Source: Archegozetes longisetosus
Lineage: Eukaryota; Arthropoda; Arachnida; Sarcoptiformes; Trhypochthoniidae
Direction of reading: 5' to 3'
DNA length: 64,000 nucleotides
Assembly: GCA_018873245.2 (NCBI GenBank)
Contig: JAEMBT020000008.1
Coordinates: 11,797,172 to 11,861,171 of the forward strand
Under the pieces are notes generated by a model. It searched no databases. It was not told where the DNA came from and saw nothing but the letters and a program-made list of their open reading frames with translations. Positions 1 through 13,042 of the stretch are shown here, piece after piece. The first letter of the stretch is position 1; every line of letters begins with the position of its first letter. Both the position numbers and the translations under genes were made by a program.

Positions 1-2386
1 TCTGAAAATTTCCTTGAATGAGTCCTTATTATGCGATTGGTTTGCTCACAAACTTTATTGGCGAAATACTCATTTTATATGAAATTCTTTGTTTCGTTCA
101 TAAGAGTCTAATAAAACATTAAAATGTTGTGTCAAAACTAACTTGAAATACGCGTTCAATTCAAATTTTAAAAAATTAAATTTCGTAGGGGAAGCATAAG
201 AAAATTAATTTACAACTTTATTGATAGTTCTCATGAGTAATCCCTGAAATAAAATACATGCAAAAACAACTTAGAGACTAAGGTTTGTCATTGACCTCGA
301 TTATATAGTCAGGAGATTTTCAGAAATAAAAATCTACTCTAAATTAGTATTAAAGCATAATTCAAATTATAAATAGTAATTACCTCAATATCTGGTGGAT
401 CTCTACTCAGAGACATAATTTATTTGCTCCTCTGTTGCAATTATTTTGAACCAATAGATTATTAATAGTGAAATTTAATGACCAATTTTCAGGAGAATGA
501 CGATGTATTTTAAAAGCTTATCATGAAATAGTGTTTTACCTGTCTTACTTATGCACACAGTCAAACTTAATTTATGAAGTTAGAAGTGCAGAATAGAAGG
601 GCTTTATTCATTCTGGAAAAAAAACCTGATCCTTATTCAAGGACAACAGCAATCTTAAATTGATTGTCAATTTATAACCTATTAGTAGTGATAGACACAA
701 GTTCAGTTACCATGTGATTGAGGTGAGCTGTGAGCTGGGCTGATCTGATCTAATTTATAAATTGAGATTATTTGCGAAGCACTTTAATATTTATTAGAAA
801 TACTTAAAAATAGTTTTAAGTTAAGAAATTTCAGTGTTAGAGTTCTAAACGATCCAGATTTCAATATTTTTTGCTTAAAATTATAAGTAATCAAAATATA
901 AAATGATTAAATTAATGTTATTCCGAATCAAAGTATTTAAATATTGAGTTCAAGCACATTAAACTTCTTATTGAAGTATCTGATAATCTATTCTCCCTTG
1001 ATAACACCAGCTCTAGAGAAGACTTGCCCGCTCGGGACACTGGTGGCAGGAATGCAAAGAACATCAAAAGCAAATTTGGAAAGGCAAAGATATATAGATT
1101 AATGCGTTTTCCACCATTCGATTAGATTTATATTAGAATCTTCTTGAGATGTTTTAAAATAATTCTCCACTTCGTCTGGACCGCCGTTTCTTACATGTAG
1201 AGTGTAGTATTAAAGGACTTACCATTTCTGTATCTTGGACTTATCATTACTTTAGTTATAGTTTTTGTTGTAGTTGAAGATTTCTTAAAATAACTGCTAA
1301 ACTTTTCATTGAACTTCTTTGAGTACAATCGCTTCTTTGTTATGCTCTCATATTCTTCTGATTTTAGGATAAATTTTAAGTAATCAAAATTAAGACGTGA
1401 ATCTAAAATGGCACCGAAAAGACCCAAGTCATTTTTTAAACGCATTCATGTTTTTCAAATTTAATGAGAGCCATTTCTGAACATTTCTTAAGCAATGATT
1501 CATTTGAAACAAGCTTTGAGTGATCTTTAAAGATTTTGAGCAAAGGCAACGCAAAATTAATGCTCGAATATTTCTGTCCAGAAAGTCTTCTCGTAGAATG
1601 GTTTCAAAAAAAATTACGCTACTATTACTAGTAGTGTTTGAAAATGAAAATCTAAAAATACTTGAAGTGTAATTTATGCTTAATCAATAAACATGACATC
1701 GCTAATAAACAAATTTAATTATATTGCAATATTAGACTATATAGAAATTATGCTTTAGAACAAAATAAATATCCTTAGTACTGAACTGATCAAAAGTTTT
1801 TAAAATAAATTTCCGTTTCAAACTTCGTGTTTTATTTTTCATTTGTTGAGCTCTGAGGTATGAGCGTTTTGCTTAAAAAGTTTAGCCATAAAATTTGAGC
1901 TAATTATACCTTAGGGAATTTCAAAAAGTATTTATCTGTTCTACTGTATAATTTTTTTTAAATAGAGGCAAATATTTTTCTTGACGTATAAAATTATTTT
2001 ATTGTATTGGCGTTTTTATTGTGACTATCTAGTACAACCCGAAGTAATTGTACCTAAAAATATAGTATCCTGATCCTGTATTACACTAACAGTTCGGTCA
2101 CCATTAGTGTAAGAATTTTTAAATCTCATAATCTTTATTACACGACCAGTTGGATCATGCTAATTTTTCTCAATGCTCATCAAATCATCAAAATCTAGAA
2201 AGTAACTCAATTAATAACACTAAATAGCTCAATAACAAATTTCTTATCAGTTTTATGTTACCATTGATCACCGATTATTGGGTGATAGAATCTCAAGAAA
2301 AATAGCAAATGTTAGCTTAAAATAGGTTTTATAATCAAAATCAGTTGATAATAGGATCTGACTGAGTTGAATTGAAAATTAGTACA
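1..2386. other. Non-coding stretch, no recognisable gene
   Basis: AT-rich sequence with no open frame that resembles a known protein. The only frame above about 80 codons is on the minus strand at 1191-1445. It is lysine- and serine-rich, has no recognisable domain, and its start and end do not coincide with good splice sites or a signal peptide. I regard it as chance, although a fragment of an unknown gene cannot be excluded. Confidence 0.6.
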
Positions 2387-3817
2387 ATGTCAATAAGTGT
2401 ATGGTTTCTATTATTTTATTTCTTGAACACACTATTTCTTAATTTAACCAATGCGTAAGTTATTCCTCTATATCTAGCTAATAAATCAATTTGAATAATA
2501 AATTAATTTTTCTCAAAATTACAAATAAATTAATTAAAGATTTGCTATAGTGCTGAAGTCTATGACGTATTGAAATACGGGGCAAAATCCGATGGCGTAA
2601 CCAAAAGCACTGATGCGATTCGGGATGCCATAAGCGCAGCGGTCAAGAACGGAGGGGGAATTATTCATTTCCCAAAAGGCAATTACGTGACGGGTCCCAT
2701 TCATCTCAAAACTAACATAACTTTAAACATCGACGCCGACGCGATCGTAAAGTTTAGCAATGATTTCGACGATTATCTACCAATGGTTAGAGTTCGCTGG
2801 GAAGGCACAGAAGTCATCAATTTTTCGCCACTTATCTACGCGAATGAAGCAGAAAATATTGGGATCACTGGCCGTGGAATAATAAATGGAAATGGAGAGA
2901 AGTGGTGGGATTTCTATAGGAATCTAAGAGATAATGAGAAAAAGACTGGACACTGGGATACAAGCTCTAAATGGCAACAAGAATTTCTCAAATTGAATGC
3001 AAAGCTATTAGCCAATGCGTCAGAACTACCCGACGAAGACTTCCAACTAAAGCAAGGCTTTCTTCGACCACATTTCATACAACCAATTGACTCAAAGCAT
3101 ATTCTGATCGAAGGCATAACCATTAAAAATTCTCCATTTTGGACAGTAAATCCTGTTTTCAGCGATTTCATAACAGTCACTGGAGTGACAATTGAAAATC
3201 CAAGTAATTCGCCCAATACTGATGGAATAGATCCGGACTCGTGTAGAAATGTTTTCATAACTAATAGCTCTATAAGTGTTGGTGACGATTGCGTTTGCAT
3301 TAAGTCCGGTAAAGATCGTCAGGGAAGACGTATTAATAGACCTTCAGAGAACATAACGGTCACTAATTGTAAGATGTTTAGCGGTCACGGAGGAATTGTC
3401 ATCGGTAGTGAAACTTCAGGTAGTGTCAGAAATATCTCTGCTTCTAATCTATACTTTGAAGGAACTGATAGAGGGGTTAGGATTAAATCAACGCGTGGCA
3501 GAGGAGGTATTGTTGAAAACGTTAACATAAATAATATCGTTATGAAGAATATTAAGTATGAAGGAATTACTGTTAACACTTATTACACTAAAACACAACC
3601 CGAACCTGTGTCTGAGCGAACACCTATTTTTAGGAATTTCGTTTTGAAGAATATTACTGGAGACGCAAACTTTGCCATTCAGTTGTTGGGTTTGCCAGAG
3701 ATGCGCATTAAGAATATTAGCTTGACTGATATTAGTATTATTGCTAAACAGGATATCGTTATCAGCGATGCTGAAGATGTATTCTTTAGGAATGTTAGCG
3801 CTAGAACTGTATCATGA
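2387..3817 (+). CDS. Secreted GH28 polygalacturonase, two exons
   Basis: Predicted glycoside hydrolase family 28 enzyme of 444 residues that would hydrolyse alpha-1,4-galacturonan (pectin backbone) outside the cell. Exon 1 is 2387-2454 and encodes a hydrophobic signal peptide beginning MSISVWFLLFYFLN. The intron is 2455-2550 (GTAAGT to CTATAG, phase 2), and exon 2 is 2551-3817. The mature protein starts with the family's usual YDVLKYGAKSDG stretch. All four GH28 signatures are present: NTDGIDPDS, VGDDC, SGHGG and RIK, so the catalytic aspartates, the histidine and the substrate-binding Arg/Lys are intact. An AATAAA follows the stop at once. GH28 is typical of plants, fungi and bacteria and occurs in some arthropods through horizontal transfer. 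The spliced intron and signal peptide show adaptation to an animal genome. A GH2 gene lies convergently downstream. Exact substrate (endo, exo or rhamnogalacturonan) cannot be told. Confidence 0.9.
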
Positions 3818-3820
3818 ATT

Positions 3821-3826
3821 AATAAA
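3821..3826 (+). other. Polyadenylation signal of the GH28 gene
   Basis: Canonical AATAAA three bases after the TGA stop of the GH28 gene, supporting this as the true 3' end. Confidence 0.6.
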
Positions 3827-4458
3827 CATTGATTTTTAAAGCTATGTATTTATGGATTCTTTGATCAATTTCATGTATGTCCCAAGATGGATCTGGTTTT
3901 GAGAATTCTTAAATTTTCGGGGTCTAAAACTGATTGGATTTGAGCGATAATGTTTTCAAATATCTCTTATTCAAAATTTGAAATTCTCTACCAAACTGTT
4001 CAAACAAAATATTATATAATGGCATTTATTGCCACTTAAACTTTTAAGTTAATGACGAAAATTACAAATTTATTACTCAGAATGCTCAAAATTCTGCAAG
4101 CTAAAACATTGAACAAGTTTTTCAAAAACAGTCAACTTCAATTCTATACTTTCCATTTTTTGAGAGGTTCTGTACCCTACCTGAACCCTACCTTTGTGCA
4201 TCCACAATTTATCCTATGATTTCTCCAAAATAAAAATTTGAGTCGCACATTATTCGATGTCGAAGAGACAATAAGAATGAATAGTCTTTCAGAAAATTTT
4301 AAACTTTTTATTCGAAAGATTCTAAAATTTCAGCAAAGTTAATCTTTTTTAATGATACAAAGGTTTAGCACATATTAGTTTTCACGTAGAAGATCTCACT
4401 TTAGAATGAATCAAATGTTTTACTAAAAAGTAAATTAAATCACGTCCTCAAACTGATC
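3827..4458. other. Intergenic, nothing recognised
   Basis: AT-rich spacer between the 3' ends of two convergent carbohydrate-enzyme genes. No open frame or repeat was recognised. Confidence 0.5.
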
Positions 4459-7020
4459 TTAAGCACAATTGTCGTAGCATACATCCAAAATTCCAACGTC
4501 TATTCCTTGACCGCCAAATAACTGATTACAATGTACTGCTATTGAATTCTCTCCAACTTTAAAGACATGCGGATCGACATCAAAGGCTGCATATCTCACT
4601 TGATAGGGGTCGAACATTCCATTATCGACTTTGACTCCATTGATATAGACTTGTGCTGCGTCATCGTTGAATATATGGATCACCGGATGTTTCGGTAGCT
4701 TTCCAGCCTCTATCACGAACTTTCTTCTCATCCAAATATCAGGTGTTTTCCATTCGGTGTGTATTCTAACAGAAGGAGTACCTACAGTTCCAAATCCAGC
4801 GATTCCTTTACTCCAATGCGAATCATCGAAATTGAATTGAGTCCAATTTCCTTTGGAGCATCAGTCGTGTAATGCCATTCCTCCTTAGCGTCAAAATGAC
4901 CTAAAATTCATCAAAATGTTCAGTTTTTAAGATTCATTAACATCTTCCTTTGAAAACTATTTAAAATATCAACAATTATCACCTGATGGCAAGATTATTG
5001 ATGAAAGTGATTGTGAAGGATATAACTTATCGGCGAAACTTTTAAGTTCAGAAATATTAACAAACTTTTCAACAGCTCTATCATAAGTTATAAGTCCTGT
5101 GTTCTCAATCTCGCAATCGGTAATTTGTGTATAGACCGCACCGCTTAAGCCGAATATGGCATTAGCTCGAATAGAGGCCAACCTATCGATATACCACTTC
5201 TGGACTTGTTTGGTATTGTTGACAGTTGTGTACTGCCAGACTTTGGTATTTTCTGGATCCCAGGCATTAGTTTTCAGTAGAAGACCTACTCCTCCATACT
5301 CTCCTTGAACTACAATTCTATTCGATTCCATTGGATATTCTTGAGGGAATGGATACGAATGATGATCTAGAATATCACCAGAACGATGATCTGCCCAACC
5401 ACTAGCTTCATTGATAAGTCTGGTCGGATCCCATTTCCTGAACAGTCCCACAATCCTTTTTGTGTCGTATTGACCCCAGCCCTCATTAAAAGGAACCCAA
5501 ACAACAATTGACGGATGATTATAAAGTTGAGACACCATTCGTTCCATTTCTAGCTCTATTTGATCGGAATCGGATTTAGGTCTTGTATTATCAGGAGTTC
5601 CTTTATGCAATTGACCGAAAGCTGAAGGAAAGTCCTGCCAAACCAAATGTCCCAATTTGTCGCACCAGTAATACCAGCGATCGTTCTCTATTTTAACGTG
5701 TTTTCGGGCCGCATTGAAACCTATTTTCTGTTCCATTTCTATGTCAAATTTCATGGCCTCATCACTTGGAGGAACATATATGCCGTCCGGCCAATAGCCC
5801 TGATCTAATGGCGCGAACATGAATATTGGTTTGTGGTTTAGGAAGAATCTATTAAGCCCTTTATTATCTTTTTTCATTTCAATCTTTCTTAAACCAAAAT
5901 AGCTAGTGATTGAATCATTTCCTAATTTTATTTTTAAGTCATACAAATATGGATCTGTCGTTGACCATAGTTTTGGATTTGCAATTTTGATTTGATTTTG
6001 CTTATTAACCGCTGCTTTTTCAGTAGTCGAAACAACTTTTCCAGTTTTATCAAGTATTTCAATGACAGCATTGTCTGAGTGATCGCTCGGATTATTAGTA
6101 TTGATAGTTATATAAACCGAGTCTGTATCAATATCTGGAACTATCTTTAAACTCTCAATATATTCTTTTGGAACTTTCTCTAGGAATACTGTTCTCCAAA
6201 TACCAGTCACAGCAGAATAAAAAGTTCCTGATAATCAATCAATGCAAGAATGATATACTTTGGATAATTTTTCACCTAATACTAAAATATTTCTCTAATA
6301 CCTGATGGGTGTAGCTCTTGTTTTCCTTTAGGCTGTGCATTACCGGTCGCGTCGATTACTTTCAGGACTATAGTATTTTCTTTATTTGCATTTAAAAACT
6401 TAGTTATATCAAAACTGAATGAATTATATCCTCCTTGATGTTCTCCAACTGAATGTCCGTTAATGAAGATATGCGAGTGATAGTCAACTGCACCAAAATT
6501 CAATATTAAAAGTTCATCGGGTCCTACGTCTGCAGTGAAGTTCCTTCTATACCAAAGTGATTGATTCGCATGAACTGGTTTCTGGACACCGCTAAGTGAT
6601 GATTCGACCGGAAACGGAACCAGAATTTGTCCATCGTGCTTAGTCGGTTCTGCGGCTTCAATTGCAGTTATGCTATATTCCCACAATCCGTTTAAGTTAA
6701 TCCAATTTTTTCTAACAAGTTGTGGTCGCGGATATTCGGGCCATACTTTTTCTGGATCTACAGTTGACGCCCATTTAGTTTTGATTCTATTGCCAGCCGG
6801 TGACCACTTTCTGTTAGTTTAAAAATATCGATTAACAATTTTGGTAAGAAAGTAGTGAATCTAAATTTTTTTTATTGACAATTTATAGAGAATTTTTTGG
6901 TATAAATGCTATTTTTCAATAAAGTTATCGGAAGAAAATTGATTTAGCATACGCTTCATATTTGCCAACAAAATAGAAACAAATCGCAATTATAATTAAC
7001 GAATAAGTATTTTTAGTCAT
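4459..7020 (-). CDS. GH2 beta-galactosidase-like, copy 1, frameshifted in last exon
   Basis: Glycoside hydrolase family 2 gene of four exons on the minus strand: 7020-6953 (signal peptide, MTKNTYSLIIIAICFYF), 6810-6302, 6227-4983 and 4900-4459, all with GT-AG introns. It shares intron positions and phases (2,1,1) with the copy at 42656-45155. Order: N-terminal sugar-binding jelly roll, immunoglobulin-like domain, TIM barrel with acid/base Glu in PFNEGWGQYD and nucleophile Glu in VQGEYGG, then a C-terminal jelly roll. In the last exon one base is missing near 4850-4854: frame is lost after residues WHYTTDAPK and restored only by adding one base, which then gives NWTQFNF as in the other copy. 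As written, about 145 C-terminal residues are lost while the catalytic barrel remains. With the base restored the protein would be 754 residues. A recent pseudogene or a sequence error are both possible. Confidence 0.82.
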
Positions 7021-7087
7021 TTTTGCAAATTAATTATATTTTTCAATATAATCAATGCAATTAAATAATGTTTTATTAGTGAAACAG

Positions 7088-7097
7088 ATTTTATACT
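7088..7097 (-). promoter_or_regulatory. TATA-box candidate for GH2 copy 1
   Basis: On the minus strand a TATAAAA lies about 70 bases upstream of the ATG at 7020. That is a plausible distance for a core promoter with a short 5' leader. Position is the only support. Confidence 0.4.
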
Positions 7098-10000
7098 ATT
7101 ATTTTTAATGATCATTTGCGAAAATTCTCACAGAAATGGACGATAAAGATAATCTCAAACTTTCCAATCATTATAAGTCAATCTTTAATGGAGAACTGAA
7201 TTGACTTTTGCATTCACATGTTGAGTGAGTGCCATGCCTTATTGAGATAATATGCTAAGAAGTTGATCCTTGTTTGCAGGACTAAATAGTGATAAAATTG
7301 CATAATGATAATCAGTGATGGCAACTTTGGCGCTTACGTTCGCAAGAAATTTGGTGCTCAACGCTCCCGCTGACACTAAAAAAGAAACACACAGCATTCG
7401 GTTTATGGAAGCGAACGAGCGTAGAGCATTTACCAAGCGTCAAATCGTAAAATCCACTCGTTTTGTTCGCGTTTATTTGTGTTAAGACTAAATGTTATTT
7501 TGGAAGAGTAACGGAAAACTATGTTTTAATCATAATACTTTATGCACACTTTGCACTAATACCAGGTGTAATTCATAAACAATAAATGATTAAAGTTAAA
7601 ATTTAAATCTGTAATATTTAAATTTTATTAATATCTAATAACGAGTGCAAGATGTGAGAGAAAATTAGATGTTGATCTAATTGATGATCTAATTATGTGT
7701 GTAGTTTCTATGTTTAAGTTCTTGGTTCAGAATAATAACTAATTATCATTATATGTAACCAACTCTATGTGTGTTTAAATAGAGTGTTAAGCTTTAATTT
7801 ATTATTGAATGATTTAACCCTCGGCTCTCACGCTCAGCTAAATTTAGGCGCTCGGAGCTTGCACTCACTATCGAGTGCCTTCCGCTTTAGCGTTTGTCAT
7901 CATTGGCGATATGTATTAATATCGAAATTGAAAACTTATATTATTATTGTGCACTGAAAAAAATATATTGATACTAACTTAATTAAGTATACATAAAAAT
8001 TCGATCAATTTTAATTAATAAATAAAATCCTTGTTAATACATCAATACAACTGCTGTCGTCCATAACTTTAGGTTTGCTTCATTTTATATTGCATTTTAG
8101 GTTTGCTTTGGTTATGTTCGCTAACTTTAAAAGAGCATAACATGACGTATCTCAAAATCAAATAAACAAGTATAGTGTCTGAATCATTTATTCTGACCAG
8201 AATAATGTAAAACCGGTTATAGTCACTTAACAATCTATCCAATTGGATGTCAAAAGCTCTCATTTTAAACAGATTCGATCGAATCAACTGGAGAATATTG
8301 AAACTTATTGGATAGAAATATTTCGGAATTTTTACCACTTAAAATTCTTAACAAAACAAATAGATGAATTAAGCATAAATCCATCGTTAGGAGTATTTAT
8401 GATATACCTCGTTAAAAAGTTGAGAGTATAAAAATCATTTTATCTCATTATCGTGAAAGATTTTACTTAGATTCTATCACTTAATTCTTTAGACATTACA
8501 TTCAAGTTCATTGCCCATTAATTCAATCAAATAGAATGATCGGTCACTGTGTAGCTTCGAAATCTCCTATAGCATGCTTTCTATTGATATATCACTTAAT
8601 ATTACTCTCAAATGTGTAATATTTTTAGAATAAGATAGATTTATAAACAAATATTCTCAATTTTTTGAAATATGGTATATATTTTTGAATTATCATATCA
8701 CTTATCAATTGATAATAAGTCCTGTTTACTTTATTTCAGTATACTATCATAACATCAAACTAATAAGATGTCTCAACTTCTGCACAAATTCTCATATAGA
8801 GCGGAATCAAGATTTAGTATATCTGTTTAAACAATTTTTGTGGAATGTGATTAAACAGCAATAGATTCAATACTACTGTTGCTTTACAAAAGTTATATAA
8901 GAACTTTTTGATAAATTGCTTAAAAGCTTATTTAAATTAACTGACATTTTCAAGTGAAGGCAGTAGGTTCATACAAATTTTGTTTCGTCATCAGGCTCAG
9001 GTTGTCAACATCCTGTATAATTTATTTGCGGTGAATGCTAGCTTGCCCGTATCGGATATTCAGGATATTCAATTAGTATGACACAAGTTTACAATAATTC
9101 AAATTCTTATTCCCACGAAATATCACTTTTAGTGACTAGACCCCGAAATGGTCAATTATAGAATGGCTAACTCCTGTTTTGATTCTCCTAATGGCTGATT
9201 ATCATAATGATTATCAAATTTTTAAAATTTGGAATAAACTAGAAAAAAATTTGATTTAATAATATAGAGAAATTAAATGAACAAAAAGTGTGAAACGTTT
9301 TTGAAATTATTTTTCGTTCTGAAGATAAGTCTGAATGAAATTTTACCAAGTATCAAATCATTCCTTTAAGACTAATGCATGAATATATCTTTTCAATCTG
9401 AAAACGTTTGTGAGACTTACATTTGATACTAAAGGGTATTCATTAAGACATATATACATACCTTCCGTTCAAAATAAAACTAGACTCAAATCTTAGGTAC
9501 AATTTTTCTATGATATTGCGCATCGAAGGGATGCAAACTTTAAAGTTTGGAAGGAATAAAGTGAAAAATGGATCTAATCATAATGTTTCAGATAAAAACA
9601 AGTTTAGTATTAAAAATGCTCTTCTCAATAAAAGAAACAGTCTCAACTTAAAAATTTATTTATTAACTAATTCTTGTGATTGGGTAAGACAAGAATTCAC
9701 TAATAAATTTGGTAAAAAAGGATCAACGAGTGCAACAATTATTGACATATTTTTACATGTTTCTGAGAATTTGACTTTCATTTCTAGACATTATTTTTAT
9801 AAACTGACATTAGATTAATAAAAGTTTATTTGGATAAATCAAATTTTCAGTATATGAGCAACTAATATTACCTGTGATTAAAATATCGAAAAATAAAAAG
9901 CTTTTACTGCTTTATCTTATTATAGTTTAATTTTGCACAGAGTTGATTTCAGTTATTTATTCAACTCTTAACTAACGACAAAATAATATAGAGATAAGTC

Positions 10001-10363
10001 TTATCGTCAGAGGTTTTGATAGTATTAAAACAAAATACTCTCATACATATCAAACTGTACTAAAGTCAAGCTAAAGTCTAATAAAGATATCAAAAAGTTG
10101 AATCAGTTTCTAAACTGTAAATAATCCGAGTTGCTCTCAGTTTTAGTTGTCTTCTATATTTCTTACACTCATAATCTAAAATGTAAGGCTCAGATTCATA
10201 AAAACATCACATCTGCTTAACTGACAAAATGAAACTAATTTTAACTTGAAAACAATGAAATATAGGATAGCTTATATTATTTTATACATTGGGCTCTTTT
10301 ATATTACCTAATACTATATTTATATTAGAAGTAGTATGATAGTATACTACAATTACAATAGTA
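7098..10363. other. Long non-coding stretch
   Basis: No recognisable gene. Two less AT-rich patches (7300-7460 and 7800-7910) contain repeated GCGCTC/GAGCG words and short open frames, and could be transposon remnants. I could not pair their ends. A 102-codon frame at 9510-9818 (+) is lysine- and asparagine-rich and matches nothing I know. Confidence 0.5.
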
Positions 10364-10918
10364 CCGTCGACAGATAAAAGTTATGTATTTGTCATCACTA
10401 AAAAGATGCAGAAGAGTTGATAAACCTAAGGGCTCAACAACTTATTGAGATCTGATATTCAGTATCTCATTACGTTTAGTGATATTAATCGATAAATGAA
10501 TACTTAAAAGATTAGTTTAGAACTTTGATAAAATAGAATTTGACTCATCTTTGTATTAAGTTAGTTGAGTCAATGCCATATCGGTTACAAGAAGTGATAG
10601 CTCGAGAGGACAGTCCAACTTATCATTAAAATTATTTAAACTGAATCACAGTTGACTGTTGAACTATTTTGATTGAAATAGTTTGATATATTTTATCAGT
10701 AGCTTTCATTCTATGACTTATTGTTTTTCTTATGAATATCAAATAAATTGACTTCAGCTACGAATAATATTATTACTCATATGCTTTTTAATTACTGAGT
10801 AATGCCATAATTTGACGCTATAAACTTATAGTTTCAATTTCTGTCTCGTCCCTCTTGTCTTATCCAAACGCATCAGAGATTAATCCGGGATCTACGCATA
10901 ACTTTTTTCGACCGACTG
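10364..10918. mobile_element. TA-flanked MITE with about 22-bp inverted ends
   Basis: Left end reads CCGTCGACAGATAAAAGTTA. The reverse complement of the right end reads CAGTCGGTCGAAAAAAGTTA. Both are followed by TG, and the element is bounded by TA on each side (10362-10363 and 10919-10920). It has no open frame of note, so it is a non-autonomous element of 555 bp, probably mobilised by a Tc1/mariner-type transposase. A related element lies at 47104-47418, and the two share internal sequence next to the left end (such as AAAAAGATGCA). Confidence 0.6.
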
Positions 10919-11485
10919 TACGACTATAATTAGAAACTGAGAGTTGTAATATAGCCTTTCCAGTAGAACACAGCGGATTACTCGACTGTATACCAAATCA
11001 AATGAGTTGTTAAAGTTCAAAATTCATTGATAAAATAGTCAACCATCATCTAATAGATCATTAAATTTTAAGGTCTATTAAAATAAAAACTTTGACAAGT
11101 ATGCATAAAAGTGTATATTTCTAAGCTCTTAGTTTCCAATTATAGTAATAGTACAATTATTGTGAAGTGCAGTGAACTTAAAATAGGCTTGTATGAACTT
11201 TTCAATAAGAAAAGATAAAGATTTACATTTTGTTTACTTTCAAGATAAAAATTGATATCAAACTTGATAAATTATGAATGCATTAGGTAAACTTTCAATT
11301 GTAAACAGAACAAAGATTTTATCTCATAAACACATTTTGAGGCGTTTTTCAAGTTATTTCACTTTTATAAATTAATTTTTTTATACAATTTGTAATGGAA
11401 TTTGCTGAGAATATACAGTGGAGAAACGGCCAACCAATTAATGAAAAGAACGAAATTTGATAATATTACCAAAGAGTAGAGAATA

Positions 11486-13040
11486 CAGTCCGGCTCATAA
11501 TTATTAGGCCACTATATTTTTTAGGAATTTTTAATTAAAAATCGTACTTTTAATAAATCGCGCGAAGCCAGTATGATTACTACTGTATGGATGACTCATT
11601 CACGAAAAATTGCGTTAATCCGGCGCCGGATTAACGAGCGCGACAGAAAAACTTGATTTCTGATGTGTGCAAAAGTATTAGGCCGGTTAGTGACATTTTG
11701 GTTTCTTAGACTCTACGTGAATAAAAACTTTAGTAAGTGATTGAAAACTGTAATATAGAAATTTGTGCACATTATCAGCTATATATTTTGCATTTTAGTC
11801 CAAGAATTGACAATGCCTATGGCCAAGGAGTTGACCGAAAATGACCGCGGCCAAATTGCGGCTCTGTTCAAAGAAGGTAAGTCCCGAAGGAAAATAGCGG
11901 CCGTGATTGGAAGGTCGAAGTGTGCCGTCGACTATTACTTGGCCAACCCCGAAGACCACGGTAGAAAGAAGCGCTCAGGAAGACCCCCGAAAGTAACTCA
12001 GCGTGATCAACGGCGTATTCTACGGTGCGCCACCAACACTGGGCAGTCGGCTACGAAGATTAAAACATCTCTACAGTTGTCCTATCACCCGAGCACCGTG
12101 AAAAGAGTTTTAAAGAAATCACCGAACCATAAATACACAAAAAGAATGGCTAAACCTCCATTGAAACCTGAACATAAACAAGCCCGTTTGGATTGGGCGA
12201 AGAATCATATGGAATTTGGTATCAATTGGCGAAAATTAGTTTGGAGCGATGAGAAGAAGTTCAACCTCGATGATCCTGATGGCCTCCAATATTATTGGCA
12301 CGACCTTAGGACAGAACCAGAACTCTTCTCTAAAAACACAAATGGAGGAGGTTCGGTGATGATTTGGGCTGGCTTCGGGTGGACCGGGAAGACAAACATC
12401 GCATTCATAGATGGCCGAATGAACGCCGGCGGGTACCAGACAATGCTCGAAGAGTACCTCTTACCGAAGAGAGTCGAAATTGGTGGTCAGAATTGGATAT
12501 TTCAGCAGGACAACGCGAGTATCCACAATGCAAAGTCGACTAAAGAATGGTTTACTTGCCATGATATCGAAGTGATGAAGTGGCCATCTCGTAGTCCGGA
12601 CCTTAATCCCATCGAAAACCTATGGGGCATCCTCGTACGCCGAGTTTACGCCGATGGCCGCCAATTCGAGGCCGTCAATGAACTGAAGGCCTCAATTCAA
12701 GAAGAATGGACGAAAATAGAGACAGAACTTCTTCAGAAACTAGTCAATAGCATGCAAGACAGAGTTTTTAATGTAATTCTAAAAAATGGGGGGCAAACTA
12801 AATATTAATCTTATTTTATTTAATAAATTCGGTTTTGGCCTAATACTTTTGCACACACGGTTTTTATGTTTTCCGTTCGCGCGCGGCGCGGCGTCCCGAT
12901 GGACGCGGGTAAAATAAAGTCTCGGCAAAATGTGAGTATCTTTGAGATACACTATCCCACCAAATATTTTTAAATTATTCCTACATTAAGTGCTAAAATT
13001 TCAAAAAATTATAGTGGCCTAATAATTATGAGCTGGACTG
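11486..13040 (+). mobile_element. Complete Tc1-family transposon with IR/DR-like ends
   Basis: A 1555-bp element between TA dinucleotides (11484-11485 and 13041-13042). The outer inverted repeats (11486 inward and 13040 inward) match over about 30 bases with one mismatch, starting CAGTCC and containing TATTAGGCCACTAT. A second inverted pair lies inside: TGTGTGCAAAAGTATTAGGCC at 11661-11681 and its reverse complement around 12838-12858. Inner and outer copies share CA-AA-TATTAGGCC, which is the IR/DR layout known from Tc1-like elements such as Sleeping Beauty. The transposase frame is open. The element interrupts a short repeat whose uninterrupted copy exists at 17347-17379. Confidence 0.88.
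11813..12808 (+). CDS. Tc1 transposase, DD34E, intact
   Basis: 331-residue transposase that would cut and paste its own element at TA sites. The ATG at 11813 (MPMAKELTENDRGQ) was chosen because it begins the helix-turn-helix domain; the frame is open 16 codons further upstream without a better start. Domains: N-terminal bipartite HTH (about 1-110, with GKSRRKIAAVIGRSKCAV and a basic GRKKRSGRPPK linker), then an RNase H-like DDE domain. The first Asp is in VWSDEKKF and the second in QQDNASIHN. The Glu is in SPDLNPIENLWG, 34 residues after the second Asp, the Tc1 spacing. No stop or frameshift is present, unlike every other transposase in the window, which suggests recent insertion and possible activity. 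Confidence 0.93.
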   Translation: MPMAKELTENDRGQIAALFKEGKSRRKIAAVIGRSKCAVDYYLANPEDHGRKKRSGRPPKVTQRDQRRILRCATNTGQSATKIKTSLQLSYHPSTVKRVLKKSPNHKYTKRMAKPPLKPEHKQARLDWAKNHMEFGINWRKLVWSDEKKFNLDDPDGLQYYWHDLRTEPELFSKNTNGGGSVMIWAGFGWTGKTNIAFIDGRMNAGGYQTMLEEYLLPKRVEIGGQNWIFQQDNASIHNAKSTKEWFTCHDIEVMKWPSRSPDLNPIENLWGILVRRVYADGRQFEAVNELKASIQEEWTKIETELLQKLVNSMQDRVFNVILKNGGQTKY

Positions 13041-13042
13041 TA

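Noticed and set aside
1191-1445. 84-codon minus-strand frame
   Set aside because: No domain, signal peptide or fitting splice sites; lysine/serine-rich as expected for AT-rich chance frames.
2914-3300. 128-codon frame opposite the GH28 gene
   Set aside because: Antisense shadow of the conserved GH28 coding exon.
9510-9818. 102-codon plus-strand frame
   Set aside because: Low-complexity Lys/Asn composition, no recognisable fold and no supporting signals.
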